DNA of 64,000 bases, taken from Phyllobacterium sophorae. GTDB taxonomy: Bacteria > Pseudomonadota > Alphaproteobacteria > Rhizobiales > Rhizobiaceae. The position numbers and the translations under genes were made by a program. Location of the stretch: the NCBI RefSeq assembly GCF_003010965.1, contig NZ_PGGM01000015.1:1-64000 (forward strand), written 5' to 3'. A model generated the notes under the pieces. The model ran no database searches. It worked only from the letters and a program-made list of their open reading frames with translations, and was not told the origin of the DNA. This document shows, one piece after another, positions 53,341 to 63,950 of this stretch. The stretch's first letter is position 1; every line of letters begins with the position of its first letter.

Positions 53341-54834
53341 CTATAGCAGCGGTGGTCTAAACCCGCCGAACTCTCGTTCGACAAGCGCAGCAAAACCCAG
53401 GGTCGTCCGGTCTTCTAGAAAGCCGCCCATGATCTGCATTCCGATCGGCAGTCCGTTGCTCTCCGCGATGGGCATGGTCGTCGAGGGTAACCCGATCATG
53501 TTGGCGATACCGGCCCAGGCGTGTAAATCACAGCGGTAGTGCCTCGACGTGCCGTTGATTTCAATTTTGCGAGAAAGCATCGACGAATGGTCATGCTTGA
53601 ACGCTTGGACGGATGATGGCGGGCACAATACAACGTCGACATCTTCAAATAAGGCATGCCATCGGGCTCGCAAGTCATCTCGAAGCTGGCAAAGAGCCAA
53701 CCACTCGGCGTGGCTCATCAAGTAGCCCTGCAACATACAAGCGACCAGGCTTTGATCCTGCGGGGCCAAGGCCAGCGCCCGTCGTTCGATTTCGCTACGT
53801 TCTTCAGGTAGCAGTTTTCCGCTCCTCTTAGCGAAACTGAGCTTCTCAAAGACCTGAGACGTGTGTGCTATATCGGGGAGCATTGAACTATGGCGCAGCA
53901 CGGTGCAGCCGGCCTTGTGAAGGCGGTCGCCCAGGTCGTTCAAGGCAGTACGAATGCTATCGTCGGTAGGGCATAGCGGATGCTGGTCGATCACGAGCAC
54001 GCGGAAATCAGCAAGCTTTGCATGACGTGCCGATGGCAGCGAAAGACTATAACCAACTCCATCCGACAACTCGTCAGGTCCTGCAATGACCGATAAAGCC
54101 AATTCCAAATCCATCGCGCTACGCGCCATCGGGCCGATCACGGCTCCTTCATCGCGCCTCGGCACGATGGGTGCCTCCGGAAGGCTCATACCTCGAAGAG
54201 GCACGAGATCGAGCGTTGCCTTATGCGAGAACACACCGCAAAAATGCGCTGGTGTTCGCAATGAGCCGCCGCCATCCCAGCCAAGCTCCAGTGGTACGTA
54301 GCCCGCAGCAATTGCCGCTGCTCCTCCGCCGGACGATCCGCCCGGGGTATGTGCGAGGTTCCAGGGGTTGTTGGTCGTCCCATAGATGTCATTATAACTT
54401 TGCCAGTCACCGTCTTGGTTCGGCACATTGGTTTTACCGAGAATGATCGCGCCGGCCTTTTTCAGCCGCTGAATTGAGAGCGCGTCGCTCTCCGACCGCC
54501 AATCGCGATATTTCGGAATTCCCCATGTTGTCTGCAGACCAGCCAGATTGAAATGCTCCTTGACGGTCATTGGAACGCCGAGCAACGCAGTACGCTCGCC
54601 GCGATCAAGTTTTGCATCCGCCTCGCGCGCCGCGTCGAGAGCCCGATCGAAATCCCGCACCACGACCGCATTTATCTTCCCATCGACCGCCTCGATGCGA
54701 GCGATAGCATGCTCGACCAATTCCAGGGACGAGATCTCGCGGGACGCCAGACCTGCGACAAGTTCCGTCGCGGTCCGATAGTCCGGGGTCTGGGCAGCGT
54801 CCGCTTTGCGGAATGTATTGGTCGATCGAGTCAC
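53341..54834 (-). CDS. Amidase signature-family enzyme
   Basis: A 497-residue amidase. The Ser-cisSer-Lys triad is visible: Lys in MTVKEHFN, cis-Ser in TPGGSSGGGAAAIA, nucleophile Ser in WDGGGSLRTPAH. Length and C-terminus (LPIGMQIMGG and EREFGGFRPPLL) are normal. It could hydrolyse an amide or carbamoyl compound linked to the neighbouring amino acid and hydantoin metabolism. A short copy of its 3' end sits at 47352-47408. Confidence 0.87.
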   Translation of the reverse strand: MTRSTNTFRKADAAQTPDYRTATELVAGLASREISSLELVEHAIARIEAVDGKINAVVVRDFDRALDAAREADAKLDRGERTALLGVPMTVKEHFNLAGLQTTWGIPKYRDWRSESDALSIQRLKKAGAIILGKTNVPNQDGDWQSYNDIYGTTNNPWNLAHTPGGSSGGGAAAIAAGYVPLELGWDGGGSLRTPAHFCGVFSHKATLDLVPLRGMSLPEAPIVPRRDEGAVIGPMARSAMDLELALSVIAGPDELSDGVGYSLSLPSARHAKLADFRVLVIDQHPLCPTDDSIRTALNDLGDRLHKAGCTVLRHSSMLPDIAHTSQVFEKLSFAKRSGKLLPEERSEIERRALALAPQDQSLVACMLQGYLMSHAEWLALCQLRDDLRARWHALFEDVDVVLCPPSSVQAFKHDHSSMLSRKIEINGTSRHYRCDLHAWAGIANMIGLPSTTMPIAESNGLPIGMQIMGGFLEDRTTLGFAALVEREFGGFRPPLL

Positions 54835-54911
54835 TGTTGTCTCCTTAAGTCAGGTGCGTGTGGGGACTGCTTGTGTGGCCATCTTCGGGCCTTGCCCAAT
54901 GGGGGCTCGGT

Positions 54912-56408
54912 TCAGAAATTAGAAGACCAGCCTCCATCAATATAGACGGTTTTATCAACACTCACTCGCTGAAGGGACTGGCGATAATGGTTGAGCCCGG
55001 TCTCGAAAACATGTGGCTTCGAGACATTCGGAACCGGCCTGTCCGCAGCGGTTGCAAGAACTTCCTTTAAAATGCGACCGTTCATGCTCTCCGGAACCTT
55101 CGCGCCGATCAGCGATAGGATCGTAGGTGCGATGTCGCAGATGCCGCTAGGCACGTGTGAGATCTGCCCGCCATTCAGGAAAGCCGATCCCGCGATGATG
55201 CCTACGGCCGCTAGTTCTTTCGGATGCAAGCCGCCGTGGACTCCCAATCCAGGTCGTCGATTGTTGTCGTAGAACGTTCCGCCGGCAAGACCGAATTCGT
55301 CGACGCCGTCGTCGGCCCGGAAGCAGAAGTAGACGTCGGGGGCTCGCGCATGATCGGCAAATACCAGATGGTCGGCGAAACTGCCGGGCGCCGTGCCCTC
55401 CACTTCGTTTTTGGCCCTCGCGAAGATCGGCCCGACCCAGGGTTGTTCGACTAAAGCCTCGACTAGCCGCGCGAGTTGCGCCGTCGAGCGGTCGGCGAGA
55501 TAGAGAGAGCCCACCTGGCCTGGAACGACGACGACATCGACGCCCGAGCCGGGTGCTGCTGCCGTTTTGAAACCGGAGGCTCCAAGATGGTCGGCGATGG
55601 AAACCCGGGTGTGGGCTGTAATGTGGCCATGGTCGGAGATCACGAAGACTTGAACCCCTTTCGCCCTGCCCTCGGCCTCCCACCAGTCGAGGACCCGGCC
55701 AAACTCCGCGTCGCAATGGGCGATCGCTTGGCGCGTCTTCGCCCCGCCCGTGCCATTGAAATGCGAGGCGGTATCGGGCTCGCCATAGGAAAGCACCGTG
55801 ACGTCCGGTGCGTGCTTGGGCCAAACATGTTCCAGAAAGATCGACGTGATAAGGGTTTGCGCCTCGATATCGGGCTCGCCTTGGGGCGGAAGCGGGGGCA
55901 ACGGCCCGCAGCGGCCAACGATTTCCGACAACGTCGCTTCCGGCGTGCAGGCTTCAGGGAAATGGCCAGAAACGCGTATATGACCGAAGTCTTCCGCCTT
56001 ATGGTGGAAGAAGCGCGTCGTCCCGGGGGTGTTCGTCGCGATCACTGCCATGCTCCGGCCGGCTCTGCCGAGGATCTCGCCCAGTGTTGGTGCGGTCATC
56101 AGCATCCCACCGCTTTCGCGGTTCAGGCGATCGAGGAGGACGGAATCCGCCGTGTCCACGTAGCGGTGCGACGCCCCGTTGCGCTCGACATACTTGTTCC
56201 CGACCATTCCGTGCTGGCTTGATGTCGCGCCGGTGACAAGACTTGGGAAGGCGACGCGCGTCTCGCTCGGATAGACCGTGCGGTGAGCGGCAAGCGTCGT
56301 TCCCATACGCTTCAGCCGGGCGAGGTTGGGAGTCTGGCTTTCGTTGATCAGGTCGGGGCGCAGACCGTCGAAGCTGACGATTAGAAACTTGTATTCCTCG
56401 GGAATCAT
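54912..56408 (-). CDS. Alkaline-phosphatase-superfamily phosphodiesterase
   Basis: A 498-residue member of the nucleotide pyrophosphatase/phosphodiesterase group. Metal and nucleophile motifs are SFDGLRPDL, the YPSETRVAFPSLVTG loop (nucleophile Thr), VLSYGEPDTASH, SDHGH and GVHGGLHPKEL. No signal peptide is seen, so it is cytoplasmic. Its ATG overlaps the stop region of a truncated binding-protein gene, and it may serve phosphate-ester or phosphonate monoester use. Confidence 0.8.
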   Translation of the reverse strand: MIPEEYKFLIVSFDGLRPDLINESQTPNLARLKRMGTTLAAHRTVYPSETRVAFPSLVTGATSSQHGMVGNKYVERNGASHRYVDTADSVLLDRLNRESGGMLMTAPTLGEILGRAGRSMAVIATNTPGTTRFFHHKAEDFGHIRVSGHFPEACTPEATLSEIVGRCGPLPPLPPQGEPDIEAQTLITSIFLEHVWPKHAPDVTVLSYGEPDTASHFNGTGGAKTRQAIAHCDAEFGRVLDWWEAEGRAKGVQVFVISDHGHITAHTRVSIADHLGASGFKTAAAPGSGVDVVVVPGQVGSLYLADRSTAQLARLVEALVEQPWVGPIFARAKNEVEGTAPGSFADHLVFADHARAPDVYFCFRADDGVDEFGLAGGTFYDNNRRPGLGVHGGLHPKELAAVGIIAGSAFLNGGQISHVPSGICDIAPTILSLIGAKVPESMNGRILKEVLATAADRPVPNVSKPHVFETGLNHYRQSLQRVSVDKTVYIDGGWSSNF

Positions 56409-56704
56409 TGAGTCCGCTCGCCGCTTCCGAAGCGTCTTGGGTCGAAAAGGATTGAGGCATCTGCGAGGTGGCCCGTCACCGAGTCGCGGAGCGTCGCCTC
56501 TTCCAGGGCTTTGTAATCGCGCTGCGTTGCGTCGATCTCGACCTTGATAGTGGGGTCCGTCTCCTCGAACTTGTCGGCGTCGGCAATAACTGACGCTGCC
56601 GCAGCGACACGCAGGGCGATTTTGTCCTGTGCGGCACCAGAAGGCGAAAAGGTGAGTGCCTGACCCAAAAGGGCGTTAGCGCAAAGTAACCGCCTGGTGA
56701 ACAT
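56405..56704 (-). pseudogene. Truncated extracellular solute-binding protein
   Basis: The ATG at 56704 starts a 99-residue protein: signal peptide (about MFTRRLLCANALLGQALTFS) and the first strands of a family 1 binding protein (ADKFEETDPTIKVEID, YKALEEATLRDSVTGHLAD). Similarity then stops, and the frame ends overlapping the phosphodiesterase start. Deletion of the rest fused the two genes. Confidence 0.68.
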
Positions 56705-57686
56705 TAAAGGTGTGCTCCATAACCTTGAATGACGTAGAGGGCGGCAAGGAAGCCGACCGTCGCACTCTCGCTATGATTATCGCCTTTCTTTAACTAATCA
56801 ATCGCGTTCATCGCAAAATGCGATCACTTACCTCGCAATTCCGATTGATCCCAGCTTCGTATTGAAGATGATCGCACAATTTGCCATTGCGTATTATCTC
56901 CTGGCCGGGCGTGTCGCAGTTAACGATGATCAACGGCGGCCATATCGTCAGAGGGTCGGCACCTTTCAAAGCGTGTTTAATTGGGTTGAAGCCGACGTGA
57001 GGATTTGGGGACGCTCTTCTTCTTTCAATTTCTTACGCGGGCAGCTTTTCACACGTTGAGGCCGGCCGCCAGATGCTGGCGAGCCCTGGCTGGCTTCTCG
57101 GGAGTCACGATCGGCTGCCGGCCGCCGTGTCTGCCCATAAGCCGTTCATCAGAGCCGTTGGTTGCTGACGTGGTCGGAGTGATCGGCTCCTGTCACGCGC
57201 GTCGGCAAATACAAGTCCCTCCATGGCGATGCAACTACCTGTGTCCGGTGTCGCGAGGCCCTACAGCGGGACAACGAAAAACTCGGAATGTCACGATCGC
57301 TCCTGGCATCCTCTCTCATAGCTGCGGCCAGCGTACTGCGTGTTTTTCTGTTTTTCGCGTGCTTCGTTTCATGCTCATGCCACTCGCAACCGGCTGGCTC
57401 CCGGAATCGAGGCGTCCAGCAGTTTGTCTGCATCACTTCTGGACTGCAACTGAGCCCAATAGTTCATCACGGGAGTAACCCAAACAGTCCAATCCAAACT
57501 CAGCAGTATTACATCGAATAATTCGATAATTGTCATCATACTGTTGTAAAGAATTCATACCGAGGCCGTGGGAAACGGGCTGGCGTCTTTCTCCAGGGAG
57601 CTCGCAGTCGCTCGCAATGGCCGATCGCCGGTGCCCAGCAACCGCCTGTGTGAGGCCTGGCTTCATTTGGAAGAAGGATAACAAAC
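56705..57686. other. Long intergenic region
   Basis: Nearly 1 kb with no supported gene. Several short frames on both strands show no family features. It separates two divergent gene groups, must hold their promoters, and probably contains old deletion or insertion scars. Confidence 0.4.
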
Positions 57687-58799
57687 ATGACGAAGATCAT
57701 CGAAATGAGCCGCACCCATCCGCCGTTGGTGCCGGCGGTCTTCGATCCCGAGTATCGCGCGGCGATGCAGGCTGTCCTCTCCCGCTACACCCCGAGTGAA
57801 ATGGTGGGTGCCCATCGATGGATGGGAACCGACGCAGACCGCAGCGCCGGGGCGGTCTTTACTGGCCGCAGGCTTGGAACCCAACCCGAACCTGGGCGGG
57901 TTATTGTCACTAACGGAACGCAGAGTGCGTTCAACATGCTGCTCGGCGGTCTCGTCGGGCAGGGCAATGTCCTGGCCGTCGAAAGCCTGACCTATCCGCC
58001 GATCCTCGTCCTGGCAAAGCGTTTCGGCTTCATTCCGAAGGGCGTCAAGATGGATGGAGAGGGCATCATTCCGGAAGCTCTCGTGGAACTGTGCCAGAAA
58101 GACCGGCCCAAGGCTCTCTACCTGCTCTCAACACTTCAAAATCCGACAACTGCAACGATGTCGCTTGCGCGCCGCCAGGCGATCGCCGATGTCGCCCGAA
58201 AATACGATCTGCAGATCATTGAGGACGACATTTACAGCCTGTTGCCAGACGATCTTCCGCCGCCGATCGCCGCGATCGCGCCGGAGCGTTCCTGGTATAT
58301 GCTAGGCGTCGCCAAGACAATCGCCGCAGGCATGAAGATCGCTTACGTCGTTGCGCCGACCGCCGCGCTTGCCGAAGCGCAGTTCTGGCCGGGCGTCAGG
58401 GCAACGTTCTGGATGGCAGCACCGATCAGCGCCGCAGTGTCGACACAACTCATCGAGACGGGCGGCGCCGAGCGCGTGATCGATGCGGTCAGGCAGGAAA
58501 TGGTCGTCCGCCACCGGATCGTCCGGCCGATGCTAGCGGGGACGGATTTCGACACGAAGGATGGTGCCCTACAGGTCTGGATCCGCCTGCCGGAAGCCAT
58601 TTCGGCGGCTGATCTGGCCTCCAATATCCGAGTGCGCGGCGTCAATATCGGAACCGGCGATCCTTATGCTTTGCCGGGAGAAACGGCGCCGCAAGCGATC
58701 CGCATCGGCATCGGGCATGCGAAGTCCCATTCCGAACTTGACGAGGCTATCCGGATTATCGCCGACAGCCACGGCGAGCTCCTTCGCCGTCACCGGTGA
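57687..58799 (+). CDS. PLP-dependent aminotransferase, class I/II (2-aminoadipate type)
   Basis: A 370-residue fold-type I aminotransferase like the C-terminal domain of MocR regulators but without the helix-turn-helix. It shows TNGTQSAFNMLLGGL, LLSTLQNPTTATM for cofactor binding, and the Schiff-base Lys in GVAKTIAAGMKIAYV. AGAAGGATA precedes the ATG. It heads the gene group with a binding protein and hydantoinase subunits, so it may process an amino acid freed from a hydantoin. Confidence 0.8.
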   Translation: MTKIIEMSRTHPPLVPAVFDPEYRAAMQAVLSRYTPSEMVGAHRWMGTDADRSAGAVFTGRRLGTQPEPGRVIVTNGTQSAFNMLLGGLVGQGNVLAVESLTYPPILVLAKRFGFIPKGVKMDGEGIIPEALVELCQKDRPKALYLLSTLQNPTTATMSLARRQAIADVARKYDLQIIEDDIYSLLPDDLPPPIAAIAPERSWYMLGVAKTIAAGMKIAYVVAPTAALAEAQFWPGVRATFWMAAPISAAVSTQLIETGGAERVIDAVRQEMVVRHRIVRPMLAGTDFDTKDGALQVWIRLPEAISAADLASNIRVRGVNIGTGDPYALPGETAPQAIRIGIGHAKSHSELDEAIRIIADSHGELLRRHR

Positions 58800-58858
58800 C
58801 GCGGAAGATCCATAAGACCGATCAATCCCCATCCCACTTCAGCCGACACGGAGTTGTC

Positions 58859-60121
58859 ATGATTAAAGTTGCGTTTGTGATCGCTGGCGCATTTGCCACG
58901 AGCCTATCCTCGGCCGCTTGCGCCGATCCGGTAACCATCAGCGTTGCCTATTCGTCCGGCGCTTACACGAACGTCATGACGGAGAGCGCGCGTCAGTTCG
59001 AGGCGACGCATCCCGACATCAAGATCAAGTATGTCGCGCCCGTCGCGAACACCTATGACGAGCTGCTTCAATCCACCTTGCGTTCGTCGATGGTCGGCAC
59101 GCTCCCGGACATCTCGCTGGAGGGCAGCCAGAATGTCGGCATCGTGGCGCAGACCGGGATCGCCGTGGCGCTCGACGACCGCATCGCATCCGAGAAGAAC
59201 TGGAGCGATCTCGGCTACTCGCCCTCGATCGGCGAGGTGGGTGCTATCGGCGGCAAGACCTATGCGCTTGCCTATGCAACTTCGGTACCGACTATCTATT
59301 TCAATCTGGACCTTCTGAAGAAGGCCGGCGTCGACACCACGAGACTGCCGTCGGACTGGCAGGGGCTGACCGAGGCGGTCGCCAAGGTCAACGAACTGGG
59401 CGGTAATGCCGTGGGCGGCCTATTCGACTATAACTCGACCGGCAATTGGACCTTCCAGGCGATCATCACCAGCCTCGGCGGCAAGATCCTGACGGATGAC
59501 GGCTCCGACATCGCCTTCAACAGCCCCGAGGGCATGAAGGCTTTACAGATCCTGCATGATTTCGGTGCGGCGGGCACCGTTGACATGTCCCAGGCGCAAA
59601 TGCTGCAGGCCTTCGCCTCGGGAACCGCCGGCGTCTTCGCCTCCTACAGCGCCGCGCTTGGCCAGATTGAAAAGCAAGTCGCCGGCAAATTCGAAATCAA
59701 GACAGCACCGTGGCCAATCCCTGCAAAGGATGGCAAGGTCCCCGCCGGTGGCCGTGTGCTGATGATCTACGCGAAGGATCCAGCAAAGCAGAATGCGGCA
59801 TGGGAATATGCGAAGTTCCTAACCGGCCCGGTTGGCCAGACCATCCTGGTGAAGGGCGTCGGCGCGGTGCCGGTCAACAGCAAGGCCGTCAGTGACCCGA
59901 ACCTGCTTGCCGCGTTCTACGAAGACAAACCCAATCAAAAGTCTGCGCTTGAGGCAGCTTCGCGTCTGACCAAGTGGCTCTCCTATCCCGGCAAGAACTC
60001 GATCAAGGTCAGCGAAGCAATCCGTGAGCAGCTCCGCCGGGTCCTCATCGACCATGAAAAGCCCGAGGTCGTCATGACTGACATAATGGCTGCGGTCAAA
60101 CCGCTGATCCAAGCGAAGTAA
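58859..60121 (+). CDS. ABC transporter substrate-binding protein, family 1
   Basis: A 420-residue periplasmic protein with a signal peptide (MIKVAFVIAGAFATSLSSAA, cleavage after CA near 22) and the usual family 1 features (PDIKIKYVAP, GKTYALAYATSVPTIYFNLD, WEYAKFLTGPVGQ). The ATG at 58859 is chosen for the signal peptide. No permease genes are inside the window beside it, so partners may lie outside or be lost. Confidence 0.82.
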   Translation: MIKVAFVIAGAFATSLSSAACADPVTISVAYSSGAYTNVMTESARQFEATHPDIKIKYVAPVANTYDELLQSTLRSSMVGTLPDISLEGSQNVGIVAQTGIAVALDDRIASEKNWSDLGYSPSIGEVGAIGGKTYALAYATSVPTIYFNLDLLKKAGVDTTRLPSDWQGLTEAVAKVNELGGNAVGGLFDYNSTGNWTFQAIITSLGGKILTDDGSDIAFNSPEGMKALQILHDFGAAGTVDMSQAQMLQAFASGTAGVFASYSAALGQIEKQVAGKFEIKTAPWPIPAKDGKVPAGGRVLMIYAKDPAKQNAAWEYAKFLTGPVGQTILVKGVGAVPVNSKAVSDPNLLAAFYEDKPNQKSALEAASRLTKWLSYPGKNSIKVSEAIREQLRRVLIDHEKPEVVMTDIMAAVKPLIQAK

Positions 60122-60183
60122 TTTCTGCCAATGGCCGATAAACGCAGGGCCCGAGCGCGAAACTGCGGAACCAGGAGCATCCA

Positions 60184-61848
60184 ATGTCGTTGACATCCAA
60201 CAGCGCAATTAACGGCGTCAATCTCGAAATTCTATGGTCGCGACTGATCTCGATCGCCGACGAGGCGGCGACGGCGCTGCGTCGCACGGCATTCTCGACC
60301 ATCGTCCGGGAGTCCAACGATTTTGCCGTGACGATCCTCGATGAGAACGCCGCTGCTGTCGCCGAGAACACAATCGGCGTGCCGGCCTTCCTCGGAGTGC
60401 TGCCGCGTGCCGTGAAAAGCCTGCTGCAGGAAATCCCGATCGAGGAATGGAACGAGGGCGACTGTATCGTCACCAACGATCCATGGCTGGGCGCTGGCCA
60501 CCTGCCGGATTTGGTCATGGCATCGCCGATATTCCTTCAAGGCCGGCTTGTCGGCTTTTGCGCCACGGTCGCGCATCTTCCCGATATTGGAGGCGTGATC
60601 TTCTCCGCGGATTGCAAAGACTTCTTCGAGGAAGGAACGCGCATCCTGCCGACCAAATTCATGATCCGTGGCAAGGAGAATGCCGAGGTCGCGCGCTTCA
60701 TCCGCGGAAATGTCCGCCTGCCGGACATGGTCATCAGGGACATATATGCCCAGGTGGCCGCTCACCGCGTCGTTGCGCAGGGTGTGCAGAAGTTTCTTTG
60801 CAGGTCGGGCTTCCCGAACCTTAGCAGCATTTCGCAAGCACTTCACGAGCGCGCCGACACGGCGATGCGCGCCGCCATCGCCAAGCTGCCGGATGGCGAA
60901 TATCGCTCTGTCGTCACGGCGGATGGCTACGATGACAAACAGACCGAAATCCATTGCTGCATCCGCATCGAGGGGTCGAACCTCGATATCGACTATACCG
61001 GCACCTCGCCGCAGATCGATCGCGGCCTGAATTCGGTGTTCAACTATACTTATGCCTATACGGTCTATCCGCTGAAATGCGCGCTCGATCCAATAACACC
61101 CCACAACGACGGATCATATCGGTCGGTCACGATCAACTCTCCGCTTGGTTCGATCCTAAACCCGCGCTTCCCGGCGCCCTGCAACGCACGGCAGTTGACG
61201 GGCCAGTTGCTCGCCGGCGCAATCTATAAGTGCCTGGCGCTAATCGTGCCGGATAAGGTTATTGCCGAATCCGGGACCGCGCCGACATTGCGTGCAGTCT
61301 TCAGCGGCGCTGACGATACTGGCAAACGCTTTTCCCAGATGTTGATGTGCAGCGGTGGCATGGGCGCGAGCGCTCATCGCGACGGGCATTCCTGCACTCC
61401 TTTCCCAACCAATACGGGTTCCGGAAGCATCGAGGCTTTCGAAGGGCTGGCGCCACTGCTGGTGCGCCGAAAGGAGCTTGTGAGCGGGTCGGGCGGGGAC
61501 GGAAAACGTAGAGGCGGCCTCGGTCAGGAAGTCGAGATCGAAGTGACCGGTTCAGCAGCCGTCAACATGTCATTGATGGCCGACCGTATCCTCAATCCGG
61601 CGCAAGGACTTCAAGGTGGCGGCACAGGGCGACCTGTCAGTGTTTCTCTTGCCAGCGGCAGGACATTGCATCCAAAGGCGCGAACGACCCTTTTGCCCGG
61701 CGATCGCCTGACCCTCCGCTACGGCGGCGGTGGCGGTTTCGGAAACCCCGCCGAACGAAGCAAAGCGGACATCCGCAACGACATCGAGAATGACTATATT
61801 ACCGCGGCAGAGCACATGCTTGCAGAAATTTCGAGCGACAAAAAATGA
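60184..61848 (+). CDS. hyuB: Hydantoinase/oxoprolinase B subunit
   Basis: A 554-residue HyuB-family protein. Landmarks are RESNDFAVTILDENA, IVTNDPWLGAGHLPDLVMAS, TVAHLPDIGG and the Gly-rich end TLRYGGGGGFGNPAER. With HyuA it performs ATP-dependent opening of hydantoin or 5-oxoproline-like rings. It overlaps HyuA by four bases. Substrate class (N-methylhydantoin, oxoproline or related) cannot be fixed. Confidence 0.85.
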   Translation: MSLTSNSAINGVNLEILWSRLISIADEAATALRRTAFSTIVRESNDFAVTILDENAAAVAENTIGVPAFLGVLPRAVKSLLQEIPIEEWNEGDCIVTNDPWLGAGHLPDLVMASPIFLQGRLVGFCATVAHLPDIGGVIFSADCKDFFEEGTRILPTKFMIRGKENAEVARFIRGNVRLPDMVIRDIYAQVAAHRVVAQGVQKFLCRSGFPNLSSISQALHERADTAMRAAIAKLPDGEYRSVVTADGYDDKQTEIHCCIRIEGSNLDIDYTGTSPQIDRGLNSVFNYTYAYTVYPLKCALDPITPHNDGSYRSVTINSPLGSILNPRFPAPCNARQLTGQLLAGAIYKCLALIVPDKVIAESGTAPTLRAVFSGADDTGKRFSQMLMCSGGMGASAHRDGHSCTPFPTNTGSGSIEAFEGLAPLLVRRKELVSGSGGDGKRRGGLGQEVEIEVTGSAAVNMSLMADRILNPAQGLQGGGTGRPVSVSLASGRTLHPKARTTLLPGDRLTLRYGGGGGFGNPAERSKADIRNDIENDYITAAEHMLAEISSDKK

Positions 61849-63938
61849 ACAAAAGAAATGAGATTCGTGTCGGAATCGATGTGGGCGGAACATTTACCGA
61901 CCTGGTCCTTGTCGATGATCGCACCAAAACGACGATTTTCGGCAAGGAACTGACGTCCCAAGACGATCCCAGCCGCAGCATGCTTGAAGGTCTGCAAAAG
62001 CTGCTCGACGCCCATGGCGTAGCTTGGACCGATGTCGCAAATATCGTCCATGCCACGACGCTGGTGACAAATGCAATCATTGAGCGGAAGGGCACGAAGG
62101 TCGGCCTGATCACGACACGGGGTTTTCGGGACGTGCTGGAGATCGGGAACGAAACCCGCTACGAACTTTATGATCTGTCATTCGAGAAGCCCGCTCCTTT
62201 GGTCGCGCGGCAACTGCGTCTGGAAGTCAGCGAGCGGATAGGCGTCGATGGCGGAGTGATCACGCCTCTGGACGAAAGCGACGTTGCGGCAGCCGCCGGA
62301 GTGCTCCGCGGGCATAGCGTCGAAGCGGTTGCGGTGTGCCTGCTGCATGGGTATCGCAATCCCTCGCACGAACAGCAGATCGCAGCGCAGCTCCGCAATC
62401 TCCTTCCGGGCGTTCCGGTCACGCTGTCGAGCGAAATTGCTCCCGTCATCCGAGAATATGAACGATCGAACACCGCCAGCGCCAATGCTTATGTTCAACC
62501 TATTGTCGATCAATATCTGACGGAACTCGAGGCTGGGCTTTTCCGCCGTGGTTTCGATGGAGCTGTTCATCTGATGCTTTCCGCCGGCGGGCTGACGTCG
62601 CTTGACACGGCGAAGAAGCAGCCGATCCATCTGATCGAATCCGGGCCGGCAGCGGGAGCAATCGCCGCCGGATACTTCAGCCGGCTGGTCGACGCCCCGA
62701 ACCTCATTTCCTTCGATATGGGAGGCACCACTGCGAAGATGTGCCTTCTGCGTAACGGCACACCCGAGCGCTCTACGGAGTTTGAAGCTGCGCGGGTGCA
62801 AAGATTCAAAAAGGGGTCCGGGTTGCCGCTCAAAGTTCCGGTGATCGACTTGATCGAGATCGGTGCGGGCGGCGGATCCATCGCCAGGGTCGATGCGATG
62901 GGGCTGCTCAAGGTCGGACCCGAAAGCGCAAGCTCCTCACCGGGGCCTGTCTGCTACAACCGGGGCGGCGGCGAGCCAACCGTAACCGACGCCGACTTGA
63001 TGCTGGGCTATCTCTCGCCCGATTACTTCCTTGGCGGGGAACTGCAGCTCGACATAGCAGCCGTGCGCAACGCGGTAAAAGAGAAAATCGCTGAACCGCT
63101 CGGAATGGACATCACTGGCGCTGCCGCTGGCATTCATGAGATTGTCAATGAAACGATGGCGTCAGCAACACGCATGTATCTGACGGAGAAGGGCGAAGAT
63201 CCGAGCGATTATACGCTGCTCGCTTTCGGCGGTGCCGGTCCGGTGCATGCCTACGGACTGGCGAAATCGCTGGGCATCTCGAAAATCATCGTCCCGCCGG
63301 GCGCCGGTGTCATGTCCGCATTGGGATTGCTGACCGCTGCACCAGCTTGCGATCTCGCACGTGGTTATATCGGTCAATTATCTGCTGTTGACTGGAAGAC
63401 CGTCAACGACCTGTTCGCGGATATGGAGCGCGAGGCGCAGGTGCTGCTCAGCGAGTTGGGCGTTGCCTGGGAAGACGTGGTCCAGGTCCGCTCCGCCGAT
63501 ATGCGCTTCATCGGACAAGGTTTCGAGATATCGTCTCCGTTGCCTGCTGAGGAGTTGGGCGAGCACCAGATTGCTCGGATCCAAGACGACTTCATCGACG
63601 CCTACGAGGCGCGGTTCGGGCGACGTGTAGACGGCGTCGGCATAGAAGCGTTGACCTGGCGCCTGCATGTGTGCATCCCGCAGCGAGAAGAAAATCTGGC
63701 ATTTGCAACGTCGGGCAAGGCCGGCGAGGCGCTTAAAGGACATCGCCAGGCCCTCTTCGAAGGGTCCGGCTTTGTCGATTGCGCCGTGTATGAGCGCTCA
63801 AGATTGACGGCAGGCAGCAAGATCGCTGGTCCGGCGATCATCGAAGAGCGTGAGTCGACGACAATCGTCGGCCCTGACGCCGTTGTCGACGTTGACACGC
63901 ACTTCAATCTCTCAATGAACATTTCAAAAGCTGTATAA
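61845..63938 (+). CDS. hyuA: Hydantoinase/oxoprolinase A subunit
   Basis: A 697-residue HyuA-family ATPase of the actin-like fold. It shows RVGIDVGGTFTDLVLVD at the N-terminus, VHATTLVTNAIIERKG, FDMGGTTAKMCL and LAFGGAGPVHAYGLAKSLG. It is the ATP-binding partner of HyuB. The next gene follows closely, so the operon continues past the window. Confidence 0.87.
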   Translation: MNKRNEIRVGIDVGGTFTDLVLVDDRTKTTIFGKELTSQDDPSRSMLEGLQKLLDAHGVAWTDVANIVHATTLVTNAIIERKGTKVGLITTRGFRDVLEIGNETRYELYDLSFEKPAPLVARQLRLEVSERIGVDGGVITPLDESDVAAAAGVLRGHSVEAVAVCLLHGYRNPSHEQQIAAQLRNLLPGVPVTLSSEIAPVIREYERSNTASANAYVQPIVDQYLTELEAGLFRRGFDGAVHLMLSAGGLTSLDTAKKQPIHLIESGPAAGAIAAGYFSRLVDAPNLISFDMGGTTAKMCLLRNGTPERSTEFEAARVQRFKKGSGLPLKVPVIDLIEIGAGGGSIARVDAMGLLKVGPESASSSPGPVCYNRGGGEPTVTDADLMLGYLSPDYFLGGELQLDIAAVRNAVKEKIAEPLGMDITGAAAGIHEIVNETMASATRMYLTEKGEDPSDYTLLAFGGAGPVHAYGLAKSLGISKIIVPPGAGVMSALGLLTAAPACDLARGYIGQLSAVDWKTVNDLFADMEREAQVLLSELGVAWEDVVQVRSADMRFIGQGFEISSPLPAEELGEHQIARIQDDFIDAYEARFGRRVDGVGIEALTWRLHVCIPQREENLAFATSGKAGEALKGHRQALFEGSGFVDCAVYERSRLTAGSKIAGPAIIEERESTTIVGPDAVVDVDTHFNLSMNISKAV

Positions 63939-63950
63939 GTGGAGGCGAGC

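Noticed and set aside
55476-56222. Open frame on the plus strand opposite the phosphodiesterase
   Set aside because: It is the antisense of a well-conserved gene and has no recognisable motifs.
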